36,904 bases of DNA from Rhodopseudomonas sp. AAP120 (GTDB lineage Bacteria > Pseudomonadota > Alphaproteobacteria > Rhizobiales > Xanthobacteraceae): assembly GCF_001295845.1 (NCBI RefSeq), contig NZ_LJIC01000110.1, forward strand, positions 1 through 36,904, written 5' to 3'. Made by a program: the position numbers and the translations under genes. Shown here piece by piece: positions 1-10,941 of the stretch. Every line of letters starts with the position of its first letter. Within the stretch, counting starts at the first letter, position 1. The notes beneath the pieces were generated by a model that saw only the letters and a list, made by a program, of their open reading frames with translations, did not search any database and was not told the DNA's origin.

Positions 1-56
1 CCGATCGTCCCGATGTTGCAATGCGGCTTGGTACGTTCAAACTTTGCTTTGGCCAT
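1..56 (-). CDS. tuf: Elongation factor Tu, 5' end only (proximal copy)
   Basis: Only the first 18 or so codons lie in the window. They read MAKAKFERTKPHCNIGTIG, the standard start of bacterial EF-Tu, which carries aminoacyl-tRNA to the ribosome with GTP. The start is ATG at 56-54, preceded by GGAGAAG. The gene follows fusA by 39 nt, so it is the last gene of the str operon (rpsL-rpsG-fusA-tuf). A second tuf copy is cut by the other edge of the window. The remainder of this gene, including the GTP-binding motifs, is outside the window. Confidence 0.95.
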   Translation of the reverse strand, partial: MAKAKFERTKPHCNIGTI

Positions 57-95
57 CGCTCTTCTCCGTTCAGTCGCAGCTTACGCCGGCGACAA

Positions 96-2168
<2,073 letters not shown>

Positions 2169-2198
2169 GACGTCTTCCTTGATTCCGTTGCTTCGCCG

Positions 2199-2684
<486 letters not shown>

Positions 2685-3056
2685 TTACTTGGGACGCTTC
2701 GCGCCGTACTTCGAACGGCGCTGCTTACGGTTCTTGACGCCCTGGGTATCGAGGACGCCGCGGAGGATGTGGTAGCGCACGCCCGGCAAGTCCTTGACGC
2801 GGCCGCCGCGGATCATCACCACCGAGTGCTCCTGAAGGTTGTGACCCTCACCCGGGATGTAGCCGATCACCTCGAAGCCGTTGGTCAGCCGAACCTTGGC
2901 GACCTTACGAAGCGCCGAGTTCGGCTTCTTCGGCGTCGTGGTGTAGACGCGGGTGCACACGCCGCGCTTCTGCGGCGACTGCTGGAGCGCCGGAACCTTC
3001 TTGCGCGACTTCTGCACAACGCGCGGATTTGCGATCAGCTGGTTGATCGTCGGCAT
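2685..3056 (-). CDS. rpsL: 30S ribosomal protein S12
   Basis: S12 sits at the decoding centre of the 30S subunit. The start is the ATG at 3056 ([10 protein letters not shown]), preceded by an AAGGGTGAAGG-type site. The open frame extends 43 codons upstream, but that extension has no S12 character. The product has 123 residues, as expected. The streptomycin-related positions are wild type: Lys43 in PKKPNSA and Lys88 in GRVKDLPG. It is the first gene of the str operon and is expressed from the promoter proposed at 3457-3485. Confidence 0.99.
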   Translation of the reverse strand: MPTINQLIANPRVVQKSRKKVPALQQSPQKRGVCTRVYTTTPKKPNSALRKVAKVRLTNGFEVIGYIPGEGHNLQEHSVVMIRGGRVKDLPGVRYHILRGVLDTQGVKNRKQRRSKYGAKRPK

Positions 3057-3940
3057 CTTCGCCTTCACCCTTAGCTTCGCGCGAAACCTCGAGGGTTTCG
3101 CAAATTCGTTCGGGGCACCCGCCCCAGCGGCCGCCTCACCCGACCGGACACGTCCGACCACGCAAAGCGAAATTGCGCCAGCCACTCATCGCTGAGCGGA
3201 AAGCGCTTCCATGCAACAGAGGACCGCAGCAAAAACCGGGCAGCTTATGCTGACCGGCCGATACCGAGGTCATGCTTCCAAAACCGCCCTCAGGAGAAAA
3301 TTGCTCGAGAGAACGCTGAACGTCCTGGCATTGCCTGGCTTATAGAGACAGCGTTTGAGCGTCTTGGGTCGAGGTTGGTGCCCGAGATCCGTGAAGGACG
3401 CCCGGGTGGTCCGTTCCGACGTTGGCGAAGCTCACCGCCTGTCTTGAAGTGCGCGGTTTTTATCGGTGCGGCACCTGCAAGTCAAGGCCAAACCGTGTGT
3501 TTGATGACGTTATCACGTCAATGCACCGCCCCTGCCCGCTTTGCAGGAAACGCCCACAGGTCGCGGACTTCTCGCGCCCTCAGGGAAGCGCCCAACATCG
3601 CTGCGCAGCGCCTCGCGGCAGGCCGGGAACCACGGCTGGAGCGCCTCGCCGGCCGGAATCGGCGGGAATCGATGCCCGGCGAGTCTCCGCCGAGCGGCGA
3701 CAGTCGCGAGTCTGTTGCACGATTCGGGTGAACGATTCGTGACCCTAGAGCGCGTTCCAGACCTCAGAAGCCCCGCAGCAATCACAATCAATGATAGATT
3801 ATTTTGGTATCACTCGTTATGCGCGATGACCGGCGCGTAGACTGTAGCTGCAGATTGCCACCGACGGTCCGAGGTGCTTACTGACCGGATCGAACCACGT
3901 CCGTGGTGGAGAACAGCCGCTCGATGCTGTGGGTCTTCAG
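3057..3940. other. Gene-free stretch between rpsL and the outer-membrane-type gene
   Basis: About 880 bases with no convincing gene. The right part (3457-3520) holds the proposed str promoter and an inverted repeat, so 3057-3450 would be an unusually long leader of nearly 400 nt. A second -10-like TATAAG (minus strand, about 3341-3346) lacks a good -35. A short plus-strand frame from 3422 has two CxxC pairs but starts with TTG on top of the str promoter and has no recognisable family. The A+T-rich segment 3780-3820 may hold the promoter of the downstream plus-strand gene, though no clear -35/-10 pair was found. Confidence 0.5.
3457..3485 (-). promoter_or_regulatory. Probable sigma70 promoter of the str operon
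   Basis: On the minus strand the -35 is TTGACT (3485-3480) and the -10 is TAAAAA (3462-3457), separated by exactly 17 nt. Transcription would start near 3450 and read towards rpsL. About 20 bp upstream of the -35 lies an inverted repeat, TGACGT-4 nt-ACGTCA (3505-3520), a possible activator or repressor site. The hexamers match the consensus well, but no start site is known. Confidence 0.6.
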
Positions 3941-4828
3941 ATGAGCAAGCAGCCGGGACGCCAGGTCGCTGTCGGCTGGCTGGCGCTGGCCGGCTTTCTC
4001 GCCTTCCCCACCGCAGTGCTCGCCGACGACGATGAAGACGACGACGCCAAGCCGGCTAGGCCACAGGTCTACGTCGACTTCCGCACATCCTATTCCCGAG
4101 TCCCGGCCGGCGTGCTGGCGATCGGCTTCAGCAACCCGTACGGCCTGCTGTCGCGGCTGTCGGAACTGACCACCCGACCGACGCCGTCGCTGCCGGCCAG
4201 CCAGGGCGTGACGCTGGACGTGCCGCTGACCGTCGACATCAACGACCACGTCTCGCTGTATGGCGGCTTCAGCGCCAGCGCCTCGAAGGCCGGCGATTTT
4301 GACTGGAGCCCATTTGCGGTCACCAGCTGGAGCGTCGGCGCGCAGGCGGAGATTTACCGGCAGGACGGCGGCGCGTGGCCGACTCTGACGCTGCAGACGA
4401 CGCTGACCCGCGCAGTCCCCTCGGGACCACTCGCGACGACCTCGCTGAACAACGTGCTCGAGGCCAGCTACGCGCTCGACGCCGACGAAACGCGCGGCCT
4501 GCTCGCCGGCGTTCAGTCCACCCTGACGGCGATTGACGCCGACCGCGCCGAGATCCGGCCGAACTGGGTCGGCTATCTCGGCGGCTTCTATCAGGGGGAG
4601 CAAAACTGGAAGGTCACCGGCCGCGCCGGCGTGCAGTCGTTCGGCGGCGCCAAGCTGCTCGCCTTGGCGCCCGTCGCCGCCTTTACCCAGCCGATCGTCC
4701 GATTCGACCTCGACAAGATGGACGACGACGACAACCGCCTGTTCGGCGTCACCGCTCAGATTTCCTGGACGCCGAAGCCGGCGTATCAACTCACGCTGCG
4801 CACACCGCTGTATCTGACGCCGCGCTGA
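3941..4828 (+). CDS. Putative outer-membrane or exported beta-rich protein, function unknown
   Basis: The product has about 295 residues. It begins with a Sec signal peptide (hydrophobic VGWLALAGFLAFPTAVLA, likely cleaved after ALA), followed by an acidic stretch DDDEDDDAK. The rest is rich in alternating, aromatic-containing segments typical of outer-membrane beta strands. The C-terminus (YQLTLRTPLYL) resembles a final barrel strand but ends in Arg rather than Phe. A DKMDDDDN segment could bind cations. The ATG at 3941 is chosen; an in-frame GTG at 3929 would add four residues, and neither has a strong ribosome binding site. I do not recognise a specific family. It is convergent with the AraC-type regulator that ends at 4861. 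Confidence 0.75.
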   Translation: MSKQPGRQVAVGWLALAGFLAFPTAVLADDDEDDDAKPARPQVYVDFRTSYSRVPAGVLAIGFSNPYGLLSRLSELTTRPTPSLPASQGVTLDVPLTVDINDHVSLYGGFSASASKAGDFDWSPFAVTSWSVGAQAEIYRQDGGAWPTLTLQTTLTRAVPSGPLATTSLNNVLEASYALDADETRGLLAGVQSTLTAIDADRAEIRPNWVGYLGGFYQGEQNWKVTGRAGVQSFGGAKLLALAPVAAFTQPIVRFDLDKMDDDDNRLFGVTAQISWTPKPAYQLTLRTPLYLTPR

Positions 4829-4860
4829 CGCGAGCGTGTCCGCTGTGCAAACAAGCCCTG

Positions 4861-5697
4861 CTAACGCCTCGCCTTTCGACCGGCGTGGCGCTCCGCCATG
4901 TATCTGCCCGGAGACGTGCCCAGCATCTTGCGGAACATGGTGACGAAGCTCGTAACGCTTTCATAACCGAGGTCGCCGGATACCTGCTGGATCGTGGCGC
5001 CATCGGCCAGCCACTGCACCGCGAGCATGACGCCGAGTTGCTGGCGCCAGCGCCCGAAGCTCATTCCGGTCTCACGGCTGATCACCCGCCCGAGCGTCCG
5101 CCCGCTGAGGCCGGCGCGCTTCGCCCAGCCCTCCAGTGAGCCGCGCTCGGCGGGCGCGGCCATCATCAGATCGGCCAAAGCGCGCAGCCGCGGATCTGAA
5201 GGCATCGGCAAATGCAGATCCTCTATCTTGGCCGCCGCGGTCTCGTCCAGCAACACCGCGATCAGCCGCGCACTCGCTCCGTCCTGATCGTACAGCAACG
5301 GCAGGCTGGCGGCGCGGAACAGCAGTTCGCGCAGCAGAGGCGTCACCGAGACCGTGCAGCAGCGTTGCGGCAGTCCCACATCGATGTCGGTGGCGACGAA
5401 CGCAGCATAACCCTCGAGCGTGCCTGTCGCCCTGATCGCGTGCATCGTGCCACCGGGTATCCAGACGGCGCTGCCCGGCGGAACGATCCACAATCCGCCT
5501 TCCACCCGGCAACTGAGCGCACCGCGCTGCACCAGCAAGATCTGCGCCTTGGCGTGGCAGTGCATGTCGATCTCGAACGAACCGATCATCGCCGACGCCA
5601 TGCCATAGGCCACGACCGGGCGCGGGACCTCGTCGGGCTCGACCCAGTCGGACGCAGTGGAGCTGTCGGTGAGAAGTGGCATGGTTCGACCTACCAT
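4861..5697 (-). CDS. AraC-family transcriptional regulator with N-terminal cupin domain
   Basis: A 278-residue DNA-binding regulator. Residues about 25-105 form a cupin-like sensor (GSFEIDMHCHAKAQILLVQRG, then IVPPGSAVWIPGGTMHAI). The last hundred or so residues are the two-helix-turn-helix AraC domain, ending in the characteristic GYESVTSFVTMFRKMLGTSPGRY. The architecture is that of the NimR-like AraC subgroup. Start codons at 5697 and 5682 are both possible; the second has a better-placed AGG. The gene is divergent from the O-methyltransferase at 5819, with a 7-bp inverted repeat in the shared 120-bp region, so control of that gene and autoregulation are the obvious inferences. The ligand is unknown. 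Confidence 0.9.
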   Translation of the reverse strand: MVGRTMPLLTDSSTASDWVEPDEVPRPVVAYGMASAMIGSFEIDMHCHAKAQILLVQRGALSCRVEGGLWIVPPGSAVWIPGGTMHAIRATGTLEGYAAFVATDIDVGLPQRCCTVSVTPLLRELLFRAASLPLLYDQDGASARLIAVLLDETAAAKIEDLHLPMPSDPRLRALADLMMAAPAERGSLEGWAKRAGLSGRTLGRVISRETGMSFGRWRQQLGVMLAVQWLADGATIQQVSGDLGYESVTSFVTMFRKMLGTSPGRYMAERHAGRKARR

Positions 5698-5702
5698 GCC
5701 GC

Positions 5703-5749
5703 TTGGCGTGAATGGATAATAATCTGTCTAGGCTTCGTAATGACGCCAA
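5703..5749. promoter_or_regulatory. Inverted half-sites in the araC-type / O-methyltransferase divergent region
   Basis: TTGGCGT (5703-5709) and ACGCCAA (5743-5749) are perfect inverted copies whose centres are 40 bp apart, close to four helical turns. They flank an A+T-rich segment. Their place between two divergent genes fits paired half-sites for the AraC-type regulator. This is inferred from arrangement only. Confidence 0.4.
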
Positions 5750-5818
5750 AGCGACCTCGCTTTAATTCCCTTGGGCAGCCGGGGCCAAAACGGTCTCGAC
5801 ATACCTAAGGTGGCTTTC

Positions 5819-6514
5819 ATGACATCGCTGAGCAGCAAGCGCGTTGCAGAGACGCTCGACAAACTCCACGCACAGGCCGAGGCCGCGGATCGCGAGTTGA
5901 TGGCCGAGATGAGGGCCCACGCCGAGACGTCCGGTGAAACGCTGAATGATCTGGCGGCCAAATTCGTCGCCGAGGAACGGCTGAACTATCGAGCGACGTA
6001 TCGGGGACACGCCGATCATTTTCTGGCGATTTCTCCGGCCTACGGCCGCTTCCTGTACGCGATCGCGCGCGCACGCAGGGCGACCCGGATCGTCGAATTC
6101 GGCACCTCGATGGGGATCTCGACGATCTACCTCGCGGCCGCGCTTCGCGACAACGGCGGCGGAAAGTTGATCGGCTCCGAGCTCGAACCCACGAAAATCG
6201 CGCGGGCGCGGGCTCACCTCGAAGCGGCGGGGCTGGCCGACCTGGTGGAGATCCGCGAGGGCGATGCGCTCGACACGCTCAAGGACGTCGGCGGCGAGGT
6301 CGATGTTCTATCGATCGATGGTGCGTTTTCGCTGTACCTGCCGGTGCTCGGGATGATCGAGCCGCGGCTGACGCCCGGCGCCGTGATCCTCGGGGAGAAC
6401 GCCTTTGCGCAGGACTATCTCGATTACGTCCGCGATCCGACCAACGGTTACTTCTCCCGGTCGCTCGACATCGACCAAGGCCGCGGTAACGAATTCACCG
6501 TGCGGGTCGGGTAA
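5819..6514 (+). CDS. Class I SAM-dependent O-methyltransferase
   Basis: The protein (231 residues) has the fold signature of the catechol/caffeoyl-CoA O-methyltransferase group. An N-terminal helical part is followed by motif I VEFGTSMGISTIYLA, an acidic loop GSELEPTKIARARAHL that would hold the SAM ribose, and DVLSIDGAFSLYLPVLGMIEPRLTPGA around the catalytic region. The family moves a methyl group from SAM to a hydroxyl; the acceptor cannot be read from sequence. The ATG at 5819 is chosen because AAGG precedes it at a good distance; the frame is open 16 codons further upstream. It is divergent from the AraC-type gene and convergent with the ABC exporter. Confidence 0.88.
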   Translation: MTSLSSKRVAETLDKLHAQAEAADRELMAEMRAHAETSGETLNDLAAKFVAEERLNYRATYRGHADHFLAISPAYGRFLYAIARARRATRIVEFGTSMGISTIYLAAALRDNGGGKLIGSELEPTKIARARAHLEAAGLADLVEIREGDALDTLKDVGGEVDVLSIDGAFSLYLPVLGMIEPRLTPGAVILGENAFAQDYLDYVRDPTNGYFSRSLDIDQGRGNEFTVRVG

Positions 6515-6555
6515 CGCCACCCCGCAGGGCAACGGTCACGCCGCAGCGCCTCGCC

Positions 6556-8646
6556 TCACTCGTCGTCCTCATCCTCGTCATCATCGTCGTCGTCGTCATC
6601 GTCCGCGACACGGCCGTGGTTGCTCTGGTCGTCCCACAGCTTGCGATAGACGCCGTTCTTGGCGAGCAGCTCCTTGTGCGAGCCGCGTTCAATCGCCTGG
6701 CCGCCGGAAATGACGATGATCTCGTCCATCTCGACCACCGAGGTCAGGCGGTGGGTCGAGAAGATCATGGTGCGGCCGCGGGCAAGCTTGAGCAGCGTCT
6801 TGTTGATCGCCGCCTCGGTGGTCTGGTCGAGCGCCGAGGTGGCTTCGTCGAGCAGCAGCACCGAGGGATCGCGGACGATGGCGCGGGCGATCGCCAGACG
6901 CTGGCGCTGGCCGCCGGACAGGGTGTCGCCGCGCTCGCCAACCTGGGTGTCGTATTTGTCCGGCAGGCTCATGATGTAGCGATGGATCTCGGCCTTCTTG
7001 GCGGCCTCGACCACCTCCTCGTCGGTGGCGCCCTCCTTGCCGAGCCGGATGTTTTCGCGGATCGACATGTTGAACAGCATGTTCTCCTGGAACACCACCG
7101 CCATGCTCTGGCGCAGCGACTCCAGCGTCACCTTGCGGATATCGACGCCGTCGACGCTGACGCGGCCCTCGTCGGGCTGATACAGCCGCAGAATCATGTT
7201 GAGCAGCGTGCTCTTGCCCGAGCCGCTCGGGCCGACGATGGCGATCGTCCTGCCGGCCTTCAGCTTGAGGCTGAGATTGTCGAGCACCGGCCGCTCAGCG
7301 CCCTCGTAGCCGAACGTCACACGCTCGAAGGCGATGTTGTCGGTGATGCGCGGCAGCTCGGCCGCGCCCGGCCGGTCGGCGATCGGCGTCGGCTCGTCGA
7401 GCAATTCTTCCATGTGGCGCACCGCGGCCGCAGCCTGGATCGCCACCGGGATGAACTGCATCAGATGGGCGATGTTGTACGACACCTCCCAGAATGCGCT
7501 CTCGAAGGTGACGAATGTGCCGACCGTGATCTGACCTTTGGTGGCGAGATATGCGCCGATCGCCAGCACCACCAAATGCAACAGCAGCACCGCAACGGTC
7601 ACCGAGCGCTCGACCATCGAGCGCAGGAACACCGCCTCGGCGATCTTGTTTCGCGTCGTGTTGTTGCGCAGCGTGAAGAAGCCGAACATCTTGCGCTGCA
7701 GGCTGAACGCCTTGACCACCGCTTGCGCAGCGACGTTTTCCTGCACCATGCCGAGCAGCCCGGCCTCCTGGACCTTCTGCTCGTAGTTCGCCTGCACCGC
7801 CTTCGGCGTCAGGATGCGCGGGCCGATCAGCGTGATCGGGAAGATCAGCAGCGCCACCACGGCGAGCTGCCAGTTCAGGAACAGCATCAGGATGATGCCG
7901 GCGATCAATTCGAGCAGCGGCAGCATTGCCGTATTGGCGAAGATCTCGACGACGTTCTCGAAGGCCGCCATGTCGATCGAGAACCGCGACAGCGTCTCGC
8001 CGCGCTTGGTCCGGGCAAAATAGCCGGCCGGCAGTTTCTGGACGTGGTCGAACAGCCGGGTGCGCACGTCGGTGATGACCGACGCGGCGAGCCGCGCATC
8101 CCAGCGCTCGTACCACACCGCGACGATCGAGGTGATCACGCCGGCAACGGCGAGGATCGAGAGGATCTTGTAGAGTTCCTGGAAGTCTTCCTCGCCGAGC
8201 GCATCGTCGATCAGGAACTTCAGGCTGAGCGGCATGATGACGTTGAACAGCGTCTCGACCACGACGCCGAACACCACGATCGCTACCATCTTCCGATAGT
8301 TCGGCAGGATCGGCCTGACGTGGCGCGCGATCGTCGCCAACGCGCCGGCAGCCTCGCGGGCGGTGAAGACGACGAGCTCCTCGTCGTCATCGTCATCGTC
8401 GTCTTCATCATCCTCGTCGTCATCCGCCGCCTTGGCTTTGGCTTTCGGATCCGGCGTCTTGTCCTGAACGATCTGCTTCACCGGCGGCCGTGTGCTCGGC
8501 ACCGGCGAGGCCACGGCGCCGACCGGGATGGCGAATTTCTCGTCGAGCGGCGACGCCGCTGCGCCCTCCGCGACCGGCTCCCCTGCCGGGGCGGCCGGAG
8601 GCTGATCGCCAGCATCGGCGGGCGGATTGGGTGGCTTGCGCGTCAT
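6556..8646 (-). CDS. ABC exporter, fused transmembrane and ATPase domains, with poly-acidic ends
   Basis: A 696-residue half-transporter of the MsbA/type IV exporter type, which would dimerise in the inner membrane. An N-terminal Pro/Ala-rich and acidic cytoplasmic extension precedes a six-helix domain (about 120-410). In the ATPase, Walker A GPSGSGKST is at 472-480, LSGGQ at 576-580, Walker B VLLLDE at 596-601 and the H-loop His at 632. Residues 682-696 are an uninterrupted run of Asp/Glu with nine Asp in a row, and a second run of about 16 lies near residue 80. The ATG at 8646 is preferred; a frame opening at 8736 would begin beyond a terminator-like hairpin, and neither start has a clear ribosome binding site. 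The gene follows the oxidase/methyltransferase gene and may export its product, which is inference. Confidence 0.92.
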   Translation of the reverse strand: MTRKPPNPPADAGDQPPAAPAGEPVAEGAAASPLDEKFAIPVGAVASPVPSTRPPVKQIVQDKTPDPKAKAKAADDDEDDEDDDDDDDEELVVFTAREAAGALATIARHVRPILPNYRKMVAIVVFGVVVETLFNVIMPLSLKFLIDDALGEEDFQELYKILSILAVAGVITSIVAVWYERWDARLAASVITDVRTRLFDHVQKLPAGYFARTKRGETLSRFSIDMAAFENVVEIFANTAMLPLLELIAGIILMLFLNWQLAVVALLIFPITLIGPRILTPKAVQANYEQKVQEAGLLGMVQENVAAQAVVKAFSLQRKMFGFFTLRNNTTRNKIAEAVFLRSMVERSVTVAVLLLHLVVLAIGAYLATKGQITVGTFVTFESAFWEVSYNIAHLMQFIPVAIQAAAAVRHMEELLDEPTPIADRPGAAELPRITDNIAFERVTFGYEGAERPVLDNLSLKLKAGRTIAIVGPSGSGKSTLLNMILRLYQPDEGRVSVDGVDIRKVTLESLRQSMAVVFQENMLFNMSIRENIRLGKEGATDEEVVEAAKKAEIHRYIMSLPDKYDTQVGERGDTLSGGQRQRLAIARAIVRDPSVLLLDEATSALDQTTEAAINKTLLKLARGRTMIFSTHRLTSVVEMDEIIVISGGQAIERGSHKELLAKNGVYRKLWDDQSNHGRVADDDDDDDDDEDEDDE

Positions 8647-8701
8647 GAAGCGGAACCGTTGCTGGCCGAAGGGAGACGAACTGGCTGGAAACGAAAATGA
8701 T

Positions 8702-8733
8702 CGACGCCGTGACTCGTTCGAGCCACGGCGTCG
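8702..8733 (-). terminator. Hairpin between the oxidase/methyltransferase gene and the ABC exporter gene
   Basis: GACGCCGTG (8703-8711) and CACGGCGTC (8724-8732) are perfect inverted arms, extended by one outer pair and by an inner CTC/GAG. On the minus strand the stem is followed by GATCATTTTCG, a short T-run. It lies about 45 nt beyond the FAD gene stop and would partly uncouple the exporter from it. A bare stem-loop or operator is also possible. Confidence 0.5.
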
Positions 8734-8777
8734 CAATCCTTAAGCGAGGTTGGCCGGATCGGCCAAGCCGTTCGTGC

Positions 8778-10832
8778 TCAATCTTCCTCGTCGACCTTGT
8801 CGAAGAACGAATAGCGCAGGCTGTCCGCGTCGCCGTACCACTGGCCCGGCCCCTTGCCGGCCTTCAGCGTGGCTTCCCAGAGCTGGTCGCTGCAATCCTT
8901 GCGGTGCATCGACAGGTCGAAGCCGTTGTTGAAGAACAGCTCCGACCACTCCCACCAGGTGCCGAGCTTCTTCACCGCGCGCAGCAGGTCGTAGCGATCG
9001 ACCACCTTCGGATCCATGTCGCTGGTGACCGAGCCGAACACCAGGCCGGTGCGGGTGACGCGATTAAGCTCGCGGACCGCCTTGACCACGCGCGCCTCCG
9101 GCACGTGGCACAGGCTGGTCTCGAACACGAAGTCGAACGAGCCGTCTTCGAACGGCAATTCGGCGATCGAGCCGAACTGATTGTATGGCTTCAGCGCCTC
9201 CGGGGTCTTGGCGAGGATGCCGCGATTGTTCTCGACACCGAAGGCGTCGATGCCGCGCTCCCGCAGTGCGCCGACCAGTTCCCCGCTCGCCGAGCCGGCG
9301 ACCAGCAGCTTGGCGCCCTGCGGCACGTCCCACACCATGCGGATCATCTCGAGCAGATAATCGGGGTTGGTGAACTGCTGCCAAACCTCGCGATACGGTC
9401 CCTGGTTGCGATAGTTGTCGAAATACGACGCGTCGATCTTGTCCGACATCGCCTTCTCGGCCAGCGCCCGGGCGCGGCGCAGCTTCATCGTTTCGGTGAC
9501 GATGATGTCGGTCGCGGCATCCGAAGAGTCGAGCAATCCATTCAGCGTCGAGTCGAACAGATAGTCGCCGACCACGACGAAGCCGGGATGGTTCTTGGGC
9601 TCCGGCCGGTGGTTCGTCATCACGTCGCGCACCGGCAGGCCGCCGGGGATGCAGTTGACCGACGACAGCCAGCGATGGGTCTTGCCTTCAAGGAAGTGAT
9701 CGCGCGCATCGCCGATCGCCGCCGGCAGCGACTTCAGCGCGAGATCGATCAGTTCCTTGTCGGTGAGGTTCGAGAACGCCAGCGCGTCCGAACCGGCCAC
9801 CAGGAAGTTCAGTACGCCGTATTTGCCGACGTCATGCCGCGAACCTTCGTTGTACACGCAGCAGCCGCCGAAGGCTTCCGACATGAACCAGGAGCCCGGG
9901 ATCTTGTCGCCCCAGAACGGCTTGTCGAACAGCAGCGAGATCCGCAGATAGTGCGCTGGCCGGTCGAAATAGGCGACGTGCTTGACCATCGCCTTGCGCA
10001 GCTGCTCGTCGCCCCACGCCAGCGTCGCCAGCCAGTTGTGCGGCAGGCACATCAGCACGAGATCGAAATCCCGCGTCTCCGGTCCCTTGCCGTTCATCAT
10101 GTTCAGCTCGTAGCGCCCGCTCTCGGTCTTGCCGACCTTGAGGACGCGGTGGTTGAGCTGGATCTCGGCGTCGACCTCGGAGCGCAGCCCTTCGATCAGT
10201 TGCTCGTTGCCGTTCTGGATCGAGTACAGGCCGATATAGCCGTCGATATCCATCACGAAATTCTTCAGCGCGTTGAGGCCGTTGGTGTTGTGGCTCTCGG
10301 TCGCGATGTCGGAGCGGGCCATCACCTTGAAGAACTTCTTGGCGATCGGATCGTCGACTTCCTTGTCGAGCAGCTGCTCGCAATTGATCCAGGCCCAGGG
10401 ATGCTCGTTATCGTGGGCGCCGACGCCCTCGTAGTACTCGACAGGGGTGATCTGCTCGGTGAGCTTCTTGCGAAACGCCGTGATCGCGTCGGCAGTCTTG
10501 TCGCCGTACTTCTTGCGCATCCCGGGCACGTCGTTGAGCAGTTCGCCGTCGAGCTGCACCTGTTCGGCGTCCATCGGGATGGTCTGCAGCCCGAAATGCT
10601 GGACCAGTTCGCGCAGCGGATCCGGCCCCGTCATCGAGTAGTCGTACAGCTCGGCCACACCTGCTTCGTAAAGCGCCGGAGCGCTATCGAACGTCCTGGA
10701 GACGATCTTGCCGCCGAGGCGGTCCGATGCTTCGAAAATCGTGATCCGGCACAACGGGCCGAGCTTCTTCTTCAGGTACCAGGCGCTCATCAGGCCGCCC
10801 GGGCCGCCACCAACGATTGCAAGGTCAAACAT
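8778..10832 (-). CDS. FAD-dependent amine-oxidase-like protein fused to a SAM methyltransferase
   Basis: A 684-residue two-domain enzyme. Residues 1 to about 460 are a flavin amine-oxidase/desaturase-type domain: GGGPGG at 8-13 binds the FAD diphosphate, Glu34 in FEASDRLGGK would hold the ribose, and FVVVGDYLFDSTLNGLLDSS is the C-terminal FAD contact. Residues from about 506 are a class I methyltransferase of the Methyltransf_11 type, with a degenerate motif I (LLVAGSASGELV) and a clear AELPFEDGSFDFVFETSLCHVPEA. The substrate is unknown. It has its own promoter (10913-10941) overlapped by an inverted repeat. It sits between the LuxI/FeeM-like gene and the exporter, all on one strand, which suggests it tailors a product made or exported by them. 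Confidence 0.85.
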   Translation of the reverse strand: MFDLAIVGGGPGGLMSAWYLKKKLGPLCRITIFEASDRLGGKIVSRTFDSAPALYEAGVAELYDYSMTGPDPLRELVQHFGLQTIPMDAEQVQLDGELLNDVPGMRKKYGDKTADAITAFRKKLTEQITPVEYYEGVGAHDNEHPWAWINCEQLLDKEVDDPIAKKFFKVMARSDIATESHNTNGLNALKNFVMDIDGYIGLYSIQNGNEQLIEGLRSEVDAEIQLNHRVLKVGKTESGRYELNMMNGKGPETRDFDLVLMCLPHNWLATLAWGDEQLRKAMVKHVAYFDRPAHYLRISLLFDKPFWGDKIPGSWFMSEAFGGCCVYNEGSRHDVGKYGVLNFLVAGSDALAFSNLTDKELIDLALKSLPAAIGDARDHFLEGKTHRWLSSVNCIPGGLPVRDVMTNHRPEPKNHPGFVVVGDYLFDSTLNGLLDSSDAATDIIVTETMKLRRARALAEKAMSDKIDASYFDNYRNQGPYREVWQQFTNPDYLLEMIRMVWDVPQGAKLLVAGSASGELVGALRERGIDAFGVENNRGILAKTPEALKPYNQFGSIAELPFEDGSFDFVFETSLCHVPEARVVKAVRELNRVTRTGLVFGSVTSDMDPKVVDRYDLLRAVKKLGTWWEWSELFFNNGFDLSMHRKDCSDQLWEATLKAGKGPGQWYGDADSLRYSFFDKVDEED

Positions 10833-10912
10833 CTCGGTCTTTCAACGCATCGCGCAGGCCGTTTGCCGCGCCGCCAAACCCGATCCGCACCACCGGCGAT
10901 CGAGTGGATTCG

Positions 10913-10941
10913 ATTCTCTGTGAAAATCAGCTTGGGTTCAA
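10913..10941 (-). promoter_or_regulatory. Probable promoter of the oxidase/methyltransferase gene
   Basis: On the minus strand the -35 is TTGAAC (10941-10936), then 17 nt, then -10 GAGAAT (10918-10913). The start of transcription would lie about 75 nt before the ATG at 10832. One arm of the inverted repeat described separately falls inside the spacer, so this promoter looks regulated. Confidence 0.5.

Noticed and set aside
3503-3521. FNR-type box upstream of the str promoter
   Set aside because: TTGAT is present but the second half does not match ATCAA at the right spacing; the palindrome is better described as TGACGT/ACGTCA.
3422-3742. Small plus-strand frame with two CxxC pairs resembling a zinc ribbon
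   Set aside because: It begins with TTG, has no ribosome binding site, overlaps the str promoter and becomes low-complexity Arg/Pro after 45 residues.
6559-6603. Triplet repeat as a phase-variation tract
   Set aside because: Changes would be in frame and only alter the number of acidic residues, so on/off switching is not expected.
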